Translations under genes and position numbers: made by a program
Notes under the pieces: generated by a model
Seen by the model: the letters and a program-made list of their open reading frames with translations, nothing else
Databases searched by the model: none
Told to the model about the DNA's origin: nothing
Part shown: in pieces, positions 35,129 to 44,822 of the stretch
How the letters are laid out: each line of letters starts with the position of its first letter
How positions within the stretch are numbered: position 1 is the first letter of the stretch
DNA from: Paenibacillus arenilitoris
GTDB lineage: Bacteria > Bacillota > Bacilli > Paenibacillales > Paenibacillaceae
DNA: 64,000 nucleotides
Assembly: GCF_014705655.1 (NCBI RefSeq)
Contig: NZ_JACXIY010000006.1
Span: 1-64,000, forward strand
Direction: 5' to 3'

Positions 35129-36895
35129 TTGAAGTCGAAACGACTATTAACCGATTTTTTTCGGAAAACGTGGTATATTTACGCATTCTCGCTCAGCTTT
35201 CATTTGATTTCGAACTTGATCAACGTTTTTTATCCGAAGGTGTTAGGCGAATTTACCGACAGCTTGCAGCTGGGGGAGCTGACGCGAGCGATCATTATCG
35301 ATTACAGCGTGCTGCTGCTGCTCATCGGCGTCGGCCACGTGCTGTTTAACGGAGCGGCCATGTATCTGGTCATGTACGTCGGAAGAAAATTCGAATTCAT
35401 CGTTCGGGGCGGCCTGTTCCGGCATTTCACGCAAATGAGCGAACGGTTTTATTCGAAGAACGGCGTAGGCAAGCTGCTCAGCTACTTTATGAACGACGTC
35501 ACGGCGGTCCGCGAGTCGATCTCGATGGGCTTCAACCAGACCGCGAACGCGACGATGCTGTTCATCGCGGCGATTACGATGATGCTCGCGAGCGGCATCC
35601 CGTATTACTTGATTCTTGCATCGGTGCTCCCGCTATTGTTCATCCCGTTCATCGTCGTCTACTTGGGGCCGATTATCCGGAAGCGCTCGCTGGAAGTGCA
35701 GGAGGCGCTTGGCAAAATGACCGAAACGGCGGAGGAGCAGTTCGGCGGCATCCGCGTCACGAAAAAGTTCGCCGTCGAAGGCATTATGCAGCATAGGTTC
35801 GGCAGGACGGTCGATCAAATCCGCCATAACCAGCTCAGGCTCGTCCGGGTATCGTCCTTCTTCCAGGCGCTCATCCCGTTCCTCGGCACGATCGCGCTGA
35901 TCATCGCGCTCGCCTTCGGCGGGTATTTGACGATTACGAAGCACATTACGCTCGGCAACTTCGTCGCTTTGACGCTTTACGTGCGCATGCTGATGAACCC
36001 GCTGCAGCAGATCGGCAACGTCATCAACTCCATCCAGCGCTCGCGCGCTTCGCTGCACCGGCTCGACGAGCTGCTGTCGCAGCAGTCGGATATCGTGGAG
36101 CTGGACAACGCGAAGGCGATCGATCTGTCGGCGGGCGGCATCCGTGTCCGGGACCTGTCGTTCTCGTACGGCAAATCGTCGCACCAAGTCCTGAAAAACA
36201 TCGATTTGGACATTAAGCCCGGAACGACGCTCGGCATTATCGGCCGGACGGGCAGCGGCAAGACGACGCTCATGAAGCTGCTGCTCCGAACGTACGATCC
36301 GCCGCCGGGCGCGATTCTATACGGAGATACCGACGTCCGCGAGCTGACGCTGGAGAGTCTGCGCAGCCAGATCGCGTACGTTCCGCAGGACGGCTTCCTG
36401 TTCAGCACGACCATTAGGGAGAACATCGCCTTCTTCAAGCGGGACACGGAAATGAAGAAGGTCGAAAGCGCGGCGCGCAACGCGCAAATCTACAATAATA
36501 TCGCGGACTTGCCGAACAGCTTCGAAACGAGGCTCGGGGAACGCGGCTTAACCTTGTCCGGCGGACAGCGGCAGCGGACCAGCCTCGCCCGCGGGCTGAT
36601 CAAGAACGCCCCGGTCATGATTCTCGACGACAGCGTCAGCGCGGTCGACGCCGTGACGGAGAAGGATATTATCGAATCGATTCAAAAAGAACGAAAAGGA
36701 AAAACGACGATTATTATCGCGCATCGGATCAGCGCGATTAAGCATGCGGACGAAATCGTCGTGCTCGACGAAGGCGTGATCGTGCAGCGGGGCACGCATG
36801 CGGAGCTGCTGCTCGAGGAGCAGGGGCTCTACGCCACGCTTCACGCCATACAAGAGGAGGGAAGCCAGCATGCGACCGGCACAAGCCATTCATAA
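35129..36895 (+). CDS. ABC exporter half-transporter, BmrC/YheI-like
   Basis: 588 residues from a TTG start. Six membrane helices (about 15-300) precede the nucleotide-binding domain: Walker A GRTGSGKTT, signature LSGGQRQR, Walker B VMILDDSVS. The residue after the Walker B Asp is D501, not Glu; this is the degenerate catalytic position that marks BmrC in the BmrC/BmrD pair. With the next gene it should form a heterodimeric multidrug exporter with one active site. It overlaps that gene by 26 bases. Regulation is probably by the PadR gene just upstream. Confidence 0.88.
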   Translation: MKSKRLLTDFFRKTWYIYAFSLSFHLISNLINVFYPKVLGEFTDSLQLGELTRAIIIDYSVLLLLIGVGHVLFNGAAMYLVMYVGRKFEFIVRGGLFRHFTQMSERFYSKNGVGKLLSYFMNDVTAVRESISMGFNQTANATMLFIAAITMMLASGIPYYLILASVLPLLFIPFIVVYLGPIIRKRSLEVQEALGKMTETAEEQFGGIRVTKKFAVEGIMQHRFGRTVDQIRHNQLRLVRVSSFFQALIPFLGTIALIIALAFGGYLTITKHITLGNFVALTLYVRMLMNPLQQIGNVINSIQRSRASLHRLDELLSQQSDIVELDNAKAIDLSAGGIRVRDLSFSYGKSSHQVLKNIDLDIKPGTTLGIIGRTGSGKTTLMKLLLRTYDPPPGAILYGDTDVRELTLESLRSQIAYVPQDGFLFSTTIRENIAFFKRDTEMKKVESAARNAQIYNNIADLPNSFETRLGERGLTLSGGQRQRTSLARGLIKNAPVMILDDSVSAVDAVTEKDIIESIQKERKGKTTIIIAHRISAIKHADEIVVLDEGVIVQRGTHAELLLEEQGLYATLHAIQEEGSQHATGTSHS

Positions 36896-38696
36896 CTGGC
36901 AGGCGGATCAGAAGGCCGACCCCAACATGCCCGAGCAGAAGCCGCAGTACGTCTCGGCCTTCCGGGCGCTATCCGGCTATATTAAGCCCCATATCTGGGC
37001 GTTCGTCGGCGTGTTCTTCTGTACGCTGATCGCCATTTTATCCGATTTGCTGCAGCCGTTTCTGATGAAAATCGCGATCGACGATAACCTGATGGCGGGC
37101 AAGAACGACTACAGAGGGCTGCTGATCATCTGCGCCGTCTATTTGGGATTATCGGTTTCGAGCTTCGCGTTCACTTACGTGCAGAACAATTTGCTGCAGC
37201 ATATCGGCCAAAGCATCGTCTCCCGCATCCGCAAGCAGCTGTTCGGACACATCATGAAGCAATCGATGCGGTATTTCGACCGGATGTCCAGCGGAAGCCT
37301 CATCACGCACGTGTCGAGCGACACGGAAGCGCTGAACCAGTTTTTCAACCAGGTGCTGCTCAGCCTGTTCCGCGACGGCTTGACGCTGATCTTCATCATC
37401 GTGATGATGTTCCAGCTCGATACGACGCTCGCGCTGTACTGCTTGATTCTGCTGCCGATCATTGCGATCATCGCCATCGCGTTCCGCTCGTTCATGAGGG
37501 CGACCTACCAGCTCGCGAGAACGCGGCTGTCCCGCATGGTGGCGTTCGTGGCCGAAAATTTATCCGGCATGAACCTCGTTCAGGTGTTCCATCAGCAGAA
37601 GGAGCAGCAAAAGCAGTTCAACGAGCGCAACGGCCTCTATTTCAAGGCGAATCTGAGAGAAATCCGGACGAACGTCCTGTTCGGCCGGACCTTCGATATT
37701 TTAAGCAACCTCTCGATCGCGCTCGTCACCTGGATCGGCGGGAACGCCGTCTTGGGGCAAAATTTGGAGTTCGGCGTCCTGTACGCCTTCATCACGTATA
37801 TCCGGCAATTTTTCCAGCCGATCAACACGATTACCCAGCAGTGGAACACGCTGCAGTCGGCGACCGTCGCGGTCACCCGGATCTGGACCGTGTTCGAGAG
37901 CAAGCCGGACGTCACCGACCGCGAGTCAGGCCGGCCGGCGTTAACCCCGGAGAAAGTGAAGGGAAGGATCGATTTCGACCGGATCTCCTTCAGCTACGAG
38001 GAAGGCGTCCCGATTATCCGCGAGCTCGACCTGCACATCCGGCCGGGCGAGCTGATCGGCGTCGTCGGCACGACCGGTGCGGGCAAGAGCTCGCTTATCA
38101 GCCTGTTATGCCGCTTCTACGACGTGCTCGACGGACGCGTCCGGATTGACGGCACCGATGTGCGCGACATTCCGCAAGCCGAGCTGCACCGGGTCGTCGG
38201 ACTCGTTCAGCAGGAGCCTTACCTGTATTCGGGCAGCATTGTCGACAACGTTCGAATGTTCGATGAATCGATCTCCCGCGAGGAGGTTATCGAAGCGTGC
38301 AAATTCGTCGGGGCCGACGCCATTATCCAGAGGCTGAAGCAGGGCTACGACACGCACCTGTCCGAGCGGGGCAGCGGGCTGTCCGCCGGCGAGCGCCAGA
38401 TGATCTCGTTCGCGCGGATCATCGTATTCAAGCCGAAGGTGCTCATCCTGGACGAAGCGAGCGCGAACCTCGACTCTCAAACCGAGCAGCTTATTCAGAA
38501 CGCTCTACACGTCGTCTCGCGGAATCGGACGACGATCGTCATCGCCCACCGGCTGTCGACGATCATGCAGGCCGACCGGATCATCGTCATGAGCCGCGGC
38601 GAGATCGTCGAGCAGGGCAGCCATCATCAGCTGCTCGAGCGCGGCGGCCATTACCGCGAGCTGTATGAGCATTCCCAAGGGCATGTCGCGGTGTGA
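36870..38696 (+). CDS. ABC exporter half-transporter, BmrD/YheH-like
   Basis: 608 residues; ATG 36870 has GAGGAGGG upstream, whereas the longer frame (from 36798) lacks one. Six membrane helices follow a 40-residue N-terminus. Walker A is GTTGAGKSS, the signature is LSAGERQM (a second-position Ala and M for Q, non-consensus) and Walker B is VLILDEASANLD with the canonical catalytic E529. With the preceding protein one composite ATP site is competent and one degenerate, the usual BmrCD asymmetry. Shorter than Bacillus BmrD at the N-terminus. Confidence 0.88.
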   Translation: MRPAQAIHNWQADQKADPNMPEQKPQYVSAFRALSGYIKPHIWAFVGVFFCTLIAILSDLLQPFLMKIAIDDNLMAGKNDYRGLLIICAVYLGLSVSSFAFTYVQNNLLQHIGQSIVSRIRKQLFGHIMKQSMRYFDRMSSGSLITHVSSDTEALNQFFNQVLLSLFRDGLTLIFIIVMMFQLDTTLALYCLILLPIIAIIAIAFRSFMRATYQLARTRLSRMVAFVAENLSGMNLVQVFHQQKEQQKQFNERNGLYFKANLREIRTNVLFGRTFDILSNLSIALVTWIGGNAVLGQNLEFGVLYAFITYIRQFFQPINTITQQWNTLQSATVAVTRIWTVFESKPDVTDRESGRPALTPEKVKGRIDFDRISFSYEEGVPIIRELDLHIRPGELIGVVGTTGAGKSSLISLLCRFYDVLDGRVRIDGTDVRDIPQAELHRVVGLVQQEPYLYSGSIVDNVRMFDESISREEVIEACKFVGADAIIQRLKQGYDTHLSERGSGLSAGERQMISFARIIVFKPKVLILDEASANLDSQTEQLIQNALHVVSRNRTTIVIAHRLSTIMQADRIIVMSRGEIVEQGSHHQLLERGGHYRELYEHSQGHVAV

Positions 38697-38892
38697 CCGC
38701 GGCATGCTCCCTCCCGTTCGACGGTACGCGCCGGCCTCTGCGCTCTATCAGCAGGAGCAGCAGCTTTAAGAGATTAACCGCCATAAATGCTTGCCTAATC
38801 CGCTCAAAACCTATTAAACTGAGTGAAGCGGTTTACGAGGATGCTGCTTCGCGCACATTTTCAATCACGTACAGAAAGAAGCAGATGCGGCA

Positions 38893-39825
38893 ATGGGTAT
38901 ATTTGTTCACATTTTATTGACGAACGTGCTGCCGATGGGGATCATGATCGCGCTCGGCATTACGCTTCAGCGGGCGTTCAAGCTGGATATCAAGACGCTG
39001 TCGAAGCTGAACTTTTATTTGTTTTCGCCGGCGGTTATTTTCGATTTGCTGTACAAAACGGAAATATCCGCGCAGACGGTCGGCCTGATCTTGTTGTTCT
39101 TCGTTCTCTTCATGGTCGCCCAATCTATCATCGTGGAGACCGTCATCCGGCTCAGAGGCTACGGGCCCGGCATGAAAAGCGCGATGCGCAACAGCGTTCT
39201 GTTCTACAACAGCGCCAATTACGGCATTCCGCTGAACCAGCTCGCCTTCGCCGGCAACGAGAAGACGCTGGCCATCCAAATTCTGATCATGATGACGCAG
39301 TCGCTCATTCCGAATACGTACGGCATCTATAACGTCAACGCGCACAAGGCCGATCCGAAGGCGATCATGCGCACGATTCTGTCGATGCCGGTCATCTACG
39401 CGATCCCGCTCGCTTTCCTGATGCGGGGGTTCGAGGTGCCGATCCCGCAGCCGCTTGCGACGCCGCTCGGCTACTTGTCCGACGCGTTCATCGGCACGGC
39501 GCTCATTACGCTCGGCGTGCAGCTCGGCAATATGGAGTGGCGGATCAAGCGTTCCCTGCTCGTCGACGTCAGCCTGTCGGGGATGCTAAGGCTCGTCGCG
39601 GGACCTTTGCTCGCCTGGCTGATCGTCTGGCTGATGGGGCTCGACAAGCTGACGGCAGCCGCGCTGATCGTATCGTCGGCGGTGCCTACGTCGCTTAGCA
39701 GCGTGCTGCTTGCGGTGGAATTCGACAACGAAGCGGAATTCGCGTCGCAGTCGGTATTCGTGTCGACGATATTGAGCATCGTGACGGTCACCGCCGTCAT
39801 CTTCTTCCTGCAGATCGAAGTCTAA
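38893..39825 (+). CDS. AEC (auxin efflux carrier) family transporter
   Basis: 310 residues with about ten membrane helices in two inverted halves. MGIFVHILLTNVLPMGIMIA is the first helix; RNSVLFYNSANYGIPLNQLA contains the conserved N-x-G/NYG-type kink motif of the first half and SSAVPTSLSSVLLAVEF that of the second. AEC proteins move organic acids or other small anions, and some are malate carriers. The ribosome binding site is weak (GAAAGAAG). It stands alone, with a terminator after it. The 195-base gap before it (38697-38892) holds no feature I can support. Confidence 0.87.
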   Translation: MGIFVHILLTNVLPMGIMIALGITLQRAFKLDIKTLSKLNFYLFSPAVIFDLLYKTEISAQTVGLILLFFVLFMVAQSIIVETVIRLRGYGPGMKSAMRNSVLFYNSANYGIPLNQLAFAGNEKTLAIQILIMMTQSLIPNTYGIYNVNAHKADPKAIMRTILSMPVIYAIPLAFLMRGFEVPIPQPLATPLGYLSDAFIGTALITLGVQLGNMEWRIKRSLLVDVSLSGMLRLVAGPLLAWLIVWLMGLDKLTAAALIVSSAVPTSLSSVLLAVEFDNEAEFASQSVFVSTILSIVTVTAVIFFLQIEV

Positions 39826-39836
39826 ATTTCGTTGCG

Positions 39837-39872
39837 AAAGCAGGCGCCTAGGATTACCCGGCTCCTGCTTTT
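39837..39872 (+). terminator. Terminator after the AEC gene
   Basis: AAAGCAGG (39837-39844) with CCTGCTTT (39864-39871), plus an inner CGCC/GGCT pairing, followed by TTG. Short T-tract. Confidence 0.65.
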
Positions 39873-39877
39873 GCTCC

Positions 39878-39926
39878 AAATATAAGCGAATTTATAAGTT
39901 TTGCACTTATTAATTCGCTTATATTT
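39878..39926. repeat. Long AT-rich inverted repeat
   Basis: AAATATAAGCGAATT (39878-39892) is the exact reverse complement of 39912-39926. Inside it ATAAGT and ACTTAT also pair, so nearly the whole 49 bases can form one hairpin or cruciform. There is no T-tract. It may be a second terminator, an operator pair or a dispersed repeat. Confidence 0.6.
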
Positions 39927-39959
39927 CATCGCGAAACGAGCTTATCCCGCCAAAGGACG

Positions 39960-40001
39960 GCACAGAACCGAGCTGCGCAAGATGCAGCTAGCGGTTCGTG
40001 C
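39960..40001 (+). other. Imperfect 17-bp hairpin, structured leader region
   Basis: GCACAGAACCGAGCTGC pairs with GCAGCTAGCGGTTCGTGC apart from two bulges. Downstream, GCGTCAG (40005-40011) could pair with CTGACGC (40055-40061). The ORF-free region 39927-40170 also contains the promoter of the ABC operon. The structure lies upstream of that promoter, so it is not part of its mRNA leader unless another promoter exists. Confidence 0.35.
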
Positions 40002-40073
40002 GTGGCGTCAGCCGTTTACAGATGGGTTTTGGTTTTACCGATAAAGCGATTGGTCTGACGCGCAACCTTTTGC

Positions 40074-40102
40074 TTGTGCATACCGGTGGACGGGGTTAAA
40101 AT
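40074..40102 (+). promoter_or_regulatory. Promoter of the two-ATPase ABC operon
   Basis: TTGTGC (40074-40079) and TAAAAT (40097-40102) are separated by exactly 17 bases. This is 69 bases before the first ATPase start. Confidence 0.6.
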
Positions 40103-40170
40103 AGGGAAAGCAAAGCAACCGCTGTAAAAGTTTTACTGGGACATTGTCGGAAACGGAGGTCGGGCCTTAC

Positions 40171-40863
40171 ATGGAGCCATCTGCGCACGATATCATTCGT
40201 GCAAGCGCTTTAAAGAGAACGTTCGGACGGGGGGGCGGCGCCGTTACGGTACTGAAGGGCGTCGACCTGTCGATTCCCGCGGGCAGGCTGATCGCCCTGA
40301 AGGGAAGGTCCGGGTCGGGGAAGACGACGCTCATTAACTTATTGAGCGCGCTCGACCGGCCGACGGAGGGGCAAATCACGTTTGCCGGGCGCGAATTGAC
40401 AGCGCTGTCAAATCAAGAGAGAGATATGGTAAGGCGCAAGGAAATGGGACTGATCTTTCAATCGTTCGCGCTTATTCCGCTGATGTCGGCTTATGAGAAC
40501 GTGGAGTTCATCCTGCGGGTTGCCGGCGTGCCGGCGGCGGGCCGCAAGGAAGCGGCCGTACAGGCGCTCGAGCAGGTCGGGCTGAAGGCCAGGATGCACC
40601 ATCGGCCGTTCGAGCTGTCGGGCGGCGAGCAGCAGCGGACGGCCATCGCGAGGGCGATCGCCCATAAGCCGAAGCTGCTGCTCGCCGACGAGCCGACGGC
40701 GGAGCTGGACAGCCGGACCGGGCTGCAAATCATGAAGGTGTTCCGGGAGTTGGTGGAGACGGCGGGAATGACCATCATTATGACGACGCACGATCCCGCC
40801 ATCATGGAAATCGTTGACCATGTGTATGAATTGGAGGATGGACAAATTGTCGCACAAGCTTAA
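40171..40863 (+). CDS. ABC transporter ATPase (MacB/LolD-like)
   Basis: 230 residues. ATG 40171 is preferred (GGAGG 11 bases upstream); a TTG at 40144 is in frame but has no site. Walker A GRSGSGKTT, Q-loop LIFQSFALIP, signature LSGGEQQR, Walker B LLLADEPTAELD and H-loop THDP are all intact. It is the first of four genes (ATPase, adaptor, permease, ATPase). Such ATPases power FtsX-type permeases that move lipopeptides, antibiotics or lipoproteins. The next gene starts 17 bases before its stop. Confidence 0.9.
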   Translation: MEPSAHDIIRASALKRTFGRGGGAVTVLKGVDLSIPAGRLIALKGRSGSGKTTLINLLSALDRPTEGQITFAGRELTALSNQERDMVRRKEMGLIFQSFALIPLMSAYENVEFILRVAGVPAAGRKEAAVQALEQVGLKARMHHRPFELSGGEQQRTAIARAIAHKPKLLLADEPTAELDSRTGLQIMKVFRELVETAGMTIIMTTHDPAIMEIVDHVYELEDGQIVAQA

Positions 40864-41872
40864 ACAGATGCTCGGCTTATCGCTCGCCATTATGATCGGC
40901 GCATCCCTTACGGGCTGCTCCTTGCTTCCCGCCGAGGAAGCGCCGCTTAAGCCGCCCCTTGTCAAGCCGGCCCAGGAAAACTACCGCACGGTGACGGTGG
41001 AGAAGGGAACGATCTCACAGGAAATTAACGGCAGCGGCTCCCTGGAGTCGACGCAGACGGAAGTCGCGCAGTTCACCGGCCAAGGCGGCCGCATCGCAAA
41101 GATGCTCGTCGCCTCCGGAGACCAGGTGAAGAAGGGCGACGTGCTCGTGCAGCTGAACGTGGACGGGCTCGACATTCAGCTCAAGGAGCAGGAGCTCGCG
41201 ACCGCGAAAGCGAAGCTGGCGTACAAGCAGGCGAAGCTCGCGGGGGACGCCGACGCGATCCATATCGCGGAGCTTCAGATGGACATCGAGGAGCTGAAGC
41301 TGGAGAGGCTGTCGGCGACCTTCAACAGCAAGCAGCTGGTCGCGGGCATGAACGGGCAGGTCACGTTCGTCGAGGACCTGGAGGAGGGCGATTTCGTCGA
41401 GCCGTACCAGACGCTCGTCATCATCTCCGATCCTTCGCGGCTGCGCGTGGCGCTTCGCGTCGAGACCGGCGCCGAGATCGGCGGCGTCGACGTCGGTTTC
41501 CCTGCGCTCGTCAAGTTCGGCTCCGCCGAGCTTGCGGGCAAGGTCGTGCAGACGCCTTCCTCGGCGCCCGTTACGATGAACGAGCAGCTGCAGGACCGTT
41601 ACTCGAAGACGCTGTACATCGATGTGCCGAAGGTGCCCGCCGACGCGTCGATCGGCGCTTTCGCGGACGTGAAGATCATTTTGCAGCAGAGAGACGACGT
41701 ATTGAAAATTCCGCGCAGCGGCGTACGGAACTTTCTGGGACGGACGTTCGTCCGGACGCTCGAGGACGGCAACAAAATTCGCGAGATCGACGTGGAGACG
41801 GGCATCAAGGGCTCGACCGAAATCGAAATCACGAAGGGCTTGGAAGAAGGCGCGGTCGTCGTACTGCAATAA
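40847..41872 (+). CDS. MacA/HlyD-like periplasmic-adaptor lipoprotein
   Basis: 341 residues from TTG 40847, with GGAGG nine bases upstream; the ATG at 40838 overlaps the ribosome binding site. Signal peptide with lipobox LTGC near residues 21-24. Lipoyl-like half-motifs (AQFTGQGGRIAKMLVASGDQ and the GDVLVQLN strand) flank a helical hairpin (QLKEQELATAKAKLAYKQAK). A beta-barrel domain follows (SAPVTMNEQLQDRYSKTLYI). In a Gram-positive it would sit outside the membrane on the permease. It overlaps the ATPase gene and is coupled to it. Confidence 0.87.
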   Translation: MSHKLKQMLGLSLAIMIGASLTGCSLLPAEEAPLKPPLVKPAQENYRTVTVEKGTISQEINGSGSLESTQTEVAQFTGQGGRIAKMLVASGDQVKKGDVLVQLNVDGLDIQLKEQELATAKAKLAYKQAKLAGDADAIHIAELQMDIEELKLERLSATFNSKQLVAGMNGQVTFVEDLEEGDFVEPYQTLVIISDPSRLRVALRVETGAEIGGVDVGFPALVKFGSAELAGKVVQTPSSAPVTMNEQLQDRYSKTLYIDVPKVPADASIGAFADVKIILQQRDDVLKIPRSGVRNFLGRTFVRTLEDGNKIREIDVETGIKGSTEIEITKGLEEGAVVVLQ

Positions 41873-41939
41873 TTGAAGCTTCGGTCCGTCCGGGCTAGTC
41901 AAATCTGGCGCCGGCCGTTTACGCTTGGGAGGTTATCGA

Positions 41940-44819
41940 GTGGCTTTGTTTGTCATGATTATTCGCAAAATGGTGCAGAACAAGTGGCTGGTCGCCAGCT
42001 TGTTCGTCGGTCTGGCCATATCCGTCGCCTTGGTCAGCAGCATGCCGATTTATTCCGAGGCCGTATTGTCGCGGATGCTGGTGAAGGACCTGGAGAAGAT
42101 GCAGACCGACCGCGGCGTCTATCCGGGCTCGCAGTACAGCAAGCTTTTTTATACGAAAGAAACGCCCGAGGAAATGAACCGAATTTTCGAGCGGGTAGAC
42201 CGGTACGCCCATAACACGGCGCAGGCAAGCTTTCAAATTCCGGTGCAGGAGCTTGTCAACGACTATCAATCGAAATCGATGAAAATCCGCGCGGTGAACG
42301 ACCCGAATCCGGAGTCGAAATCGTCGCTGAAAACGATGACGATCCGCTCCTTCTCCGAGCTGGAGGATCATATCAAGCTCACGGACGGAAGGATGCCGGC
42401 GGAGACGCAGCCGGTGGACGGCGTGTACGAGGTGCTCGTCACCGAGCGGGCGCTCGTCCAATTCAAGGCCGTGATCGACTCGGAATACGTCGTCGCCGAC
42501 GAGAAGATAGCCGGGGAAATGAAGTTCAAGCCCGTCGGCGTATTCGAGAAGAAGCAGGACGACGATCCTTACTTCAGAGATTCGGATTTAAGCGAGCTCA
42601 GCGCGAGCTTCGTCATGAACGACAAGGTGGCCAAGCAGGCGCTGCTGCAGGAGAGCCGATTCCCGATCGCGTCGGTCGGCTGGTTTTTCGTGCTCGACTA
42701 CTCGAAGCTCGAGCTGCGGTTCATCGACGATTTTATCGATACGACGAACAAGCTCCGCAACGTCCTGCTGAACCAGGTGACGATGTACCAGACGGTGTCC
42801 GAGACGCCGGCGCTCGACACGATCGCCAAATATATGGACCGCGCCGACCAGCTCCGCACGCTGATGTGGTCGCTTAACGTTCCGGTGCTCATTATGCTCG
42901 GCTTCTACATGTTCATGGTATCGAACCTGATCGCCGACCGGCAGAAGAACGAGATCGCCGTCCTGCGCAGCCGCGGCGCGGCGCGCTGGCAGATCGTGAC
43001 TTCTTACGCGGTCGAGGGCGTCATTCTGTGCGGCATCGCCTTAGGCGTAGGACCGCTGCTCGGCGTCGTGCTTACCGAGGTGCTCGGCGCGTCGAACGGC
43101 TTCCTTGCATTCGTGCAGCGCGTTGCCCTGCCCGTGCGCCTGACGGCGGAAGCTTACCGCTACGGCGCCATCGCCGCCGGCGCATGCTTCGTCATTATGA
43201 TCATTCCGATCATAATGGCTACGCGCGTAACGATTGTCGGCCACAAGCAGCAGATGGCGCGGTTAATCAAATCGCCGCTCTGGCACAAAATGTTTCTCGA
43301 CGTGATCGCCCTGGCGCTAGCCATTTACGGGCTGTACACGTTCAGAAAGCGGCTGGCCGACCTGCAAAGCCTCGGGCTTAACGCCACCGACCTGAACATC
43401 GATCCGCTGCAGTTCGTGGTGCCGGCCTTGTTCGTCATGGGCGGCGGGCTGCTGCTGCTCCGGCTCTATCCTTGGGTGCTTCGGCTCGTTTACTGGGTCG
43501 GCAAGAAGTGGTGGCCGCCGTCCGTATACGCGACGCTCATCCAGGTCGGCCGGTCCAGCACGCAGTACCAGTTTCTGATGATCTTCCTCATCATGACGAT
43601 CGCAACCGGCGTATTCAGCGCTTCGGCGGCGAGGACGATCAACAATAATACGGAGGACCGCATCCGCTACGGGAACGGCGCGGATATCGTCCTGAAGGCG
43701 GAGTGGATCAACGACGCGCCGCCTCCGCTGCCGCCGGGAGCGCCCGGCGGGGAGACGGCCGCCGTGCCCGACGTCATCCATTATCTCGAACCGGCGTTCG
43801 AGCCGTTCCGGACGCTTCCGGGCGTGGAGTCCGCGGCCAAAGTGTTCACCAAGGAAGCATCGTTCAGCGTGAACGAAGGCAGCGGCGCGGCTACCCTTAT
43901 GGGCATCGACACGGACGAGTTCGGCGCTTCGACGTGGTTCCGGGACAGCCTGCTCGATTATCCGATCAACGATTATTTGAACCTGATCGCATCCGATTCC
44001 CAGGCGGTGCTTATATCCAAGACGCTTGCCGACCAGCAGAAGGTGAAGGCGGGCGACACGATATGGGTCGGCTGGAGCGACGTGCCGCAGCAGCCGTTCA
44101 AGGTGTATGGCGTCATCGACTATTTCCCGACGTTCAATCCGAATCCGCCCGTCGGCAGCGTCAACGTAAGCGAAGAAGACTCGACCGGCAGAGCTCCGAT
44201 GCTGATCGTCGGCCATTTGCCGCGCATCCAGGTGCAGCTCGCGCTTGAGCCGTACGACGTCTGGATCAAGCTGAAGCCGGAGGCGACGACGGCGCAATTT
44301 TACGAAGGACTGACCGAGTCGAACCTGCCGATTACGAGCATCGTGAACACGAGGGAGCAGCTCGTCGAGGCGAAGAACGACCCGTTCCTGATGGCGCTTA
44401 ACGGCATTTTGACGCTCGGCTTCGTCCTGTCGATTCTCGTCAGCTTCATCGGCTTCCTCTTGTATTGGGTGCTGTCGCTGCGCGGGCGCACGCTGCAGAA
44501 CGGCATTTTGCGCGCCATCGGTCTCTCGTTCGGGCAGTTGATCGGGATGCTGGCGGTCGAACAGGTGCTGACGTCGGGCGTCGCAGTGCTGATCGGCATT
44601 CTGGTCGGCAATATCGCGAGCTTGCTGTACGTGCCTAATTTCCAAATCGCGTTCAATCCGAGCAGCCTCGTTCCTCCGTTCCAGGTCATGTTCGATCCGG
44701 ACGACCTGACGCGCATCTATACGCTTGTCGGCTTCATGCTGGCGGTAGGGCTCGGCATTCTGGCTTACATGCTCTCGAGACTGCGCATTCATCAAGCGAT
44801 CAAGCTGGGGGAGGATTGA
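41940..44819 (+). CDS. Large FtsX-type ABC permease
   Basis: 959 residues from GTG 41940, with GGGAGG seven bases upstream (TTG 41925 precedes the site). An N-terminal helix (WLVASLFVGLAISVALVSSM) is followed by about 280 extracellular residues, a four-helix FtsX domain (about 320-560), a second extracellular part with a Pro-rich loop (PPPLPPGAPGG) and a C-terminal FtsX triple (about 830-955). MacB-like permeases of this size with two FtsX domains occur in Firmicutes. It is followed after 3 bases by a second ATPase. Transport substrate is unknown; antibiotic or lipid export is plausible. Confidence 0.87.
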   Translation: MALFVMIIRKMVQNKWLVASLFVGLAISVALVSSMPIYSEAVLSRMLVKDLEKMQTDRGVYPGSQYSKLFYTKETPEEMNRIFERVDRYAHNTAQASFQIPVQELVNDYQSKSMKIRAVNDPNPESKSSLKTMTIRSFSELEDHIKLTDGRMPAETQPVDGVYEVLVTERALVQFKAVIDSEYVVADEKIAGEMKFKPVGVFEKKQDDDPYFRDSDLSELSASFVMNDKVAKQALLQESRFPIASVGWFFVLDYSKLELRFIDDFIDTTNKLRNVLLNQVTMYQTVSETPALDTIAKYMDRADQLRTLMWSLNVPVLIMLGFYMFMVSNLIADRQKNEIAVLRSRGAARWQIVTSYAVEGVILCGIALGVGPLLGVVLTEVLGASNGFLAFVQRVALPVRLTAEAYRYGAIAAGACFVIMIIPIIMATRVTIVGHKQQMARLIKSPLWHKMFLDVIALALAIYGLYTFRKRLADLQSLGLNATDLNIDPLQFVVPALFVMGGGLLLLRLYPWVLRLVYWVGKKWWPPSVYATLIQVGRSSTQYQFLMIFLIMTIATGVFSASAARTINNNTEDRIRYGNGADIVLKAEWINDAPPPLPPGAPGGETAAVPDVIHYLEPAFEPFRTLPGVESAAKVFTKEASFSVNEGSGAATLMGIDTDEFGASTWFRDSLLDYPINDYLNLIASDSQAVLISKTLADQQKVKAGDTIWVGWSDVPQQPFKVYGVIDYFPTFNPNPPVGSVNVSEEDSTGRAPMLIVGHLPRIQVQLALEPYDVWIKLKPEATTAQFYEGLTESNLPITSIVNTREQLVEAKNDPFLMALNGILTLGFVLSILVSFIGFLLYWVLSLRGRTLQNGILRAIGLSFGQLIGMLAVEQVLTSGVAVLIGILVGNIASLLYVPNFQIAFNPSSLVPPFQVMFDPDDLTRIYTLVGFMLAVGLGILAYMLSRLRIHQAIKLGED

Positions 44820-44822
44820 CGG

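Noticed and set aside
39960-40061. tRNA or known riboswitch
   Set aside because: A GGTTCGTGC segment recalls a T-loop but there is no acceptor stem, anticodon arm or riboswitch consensus.
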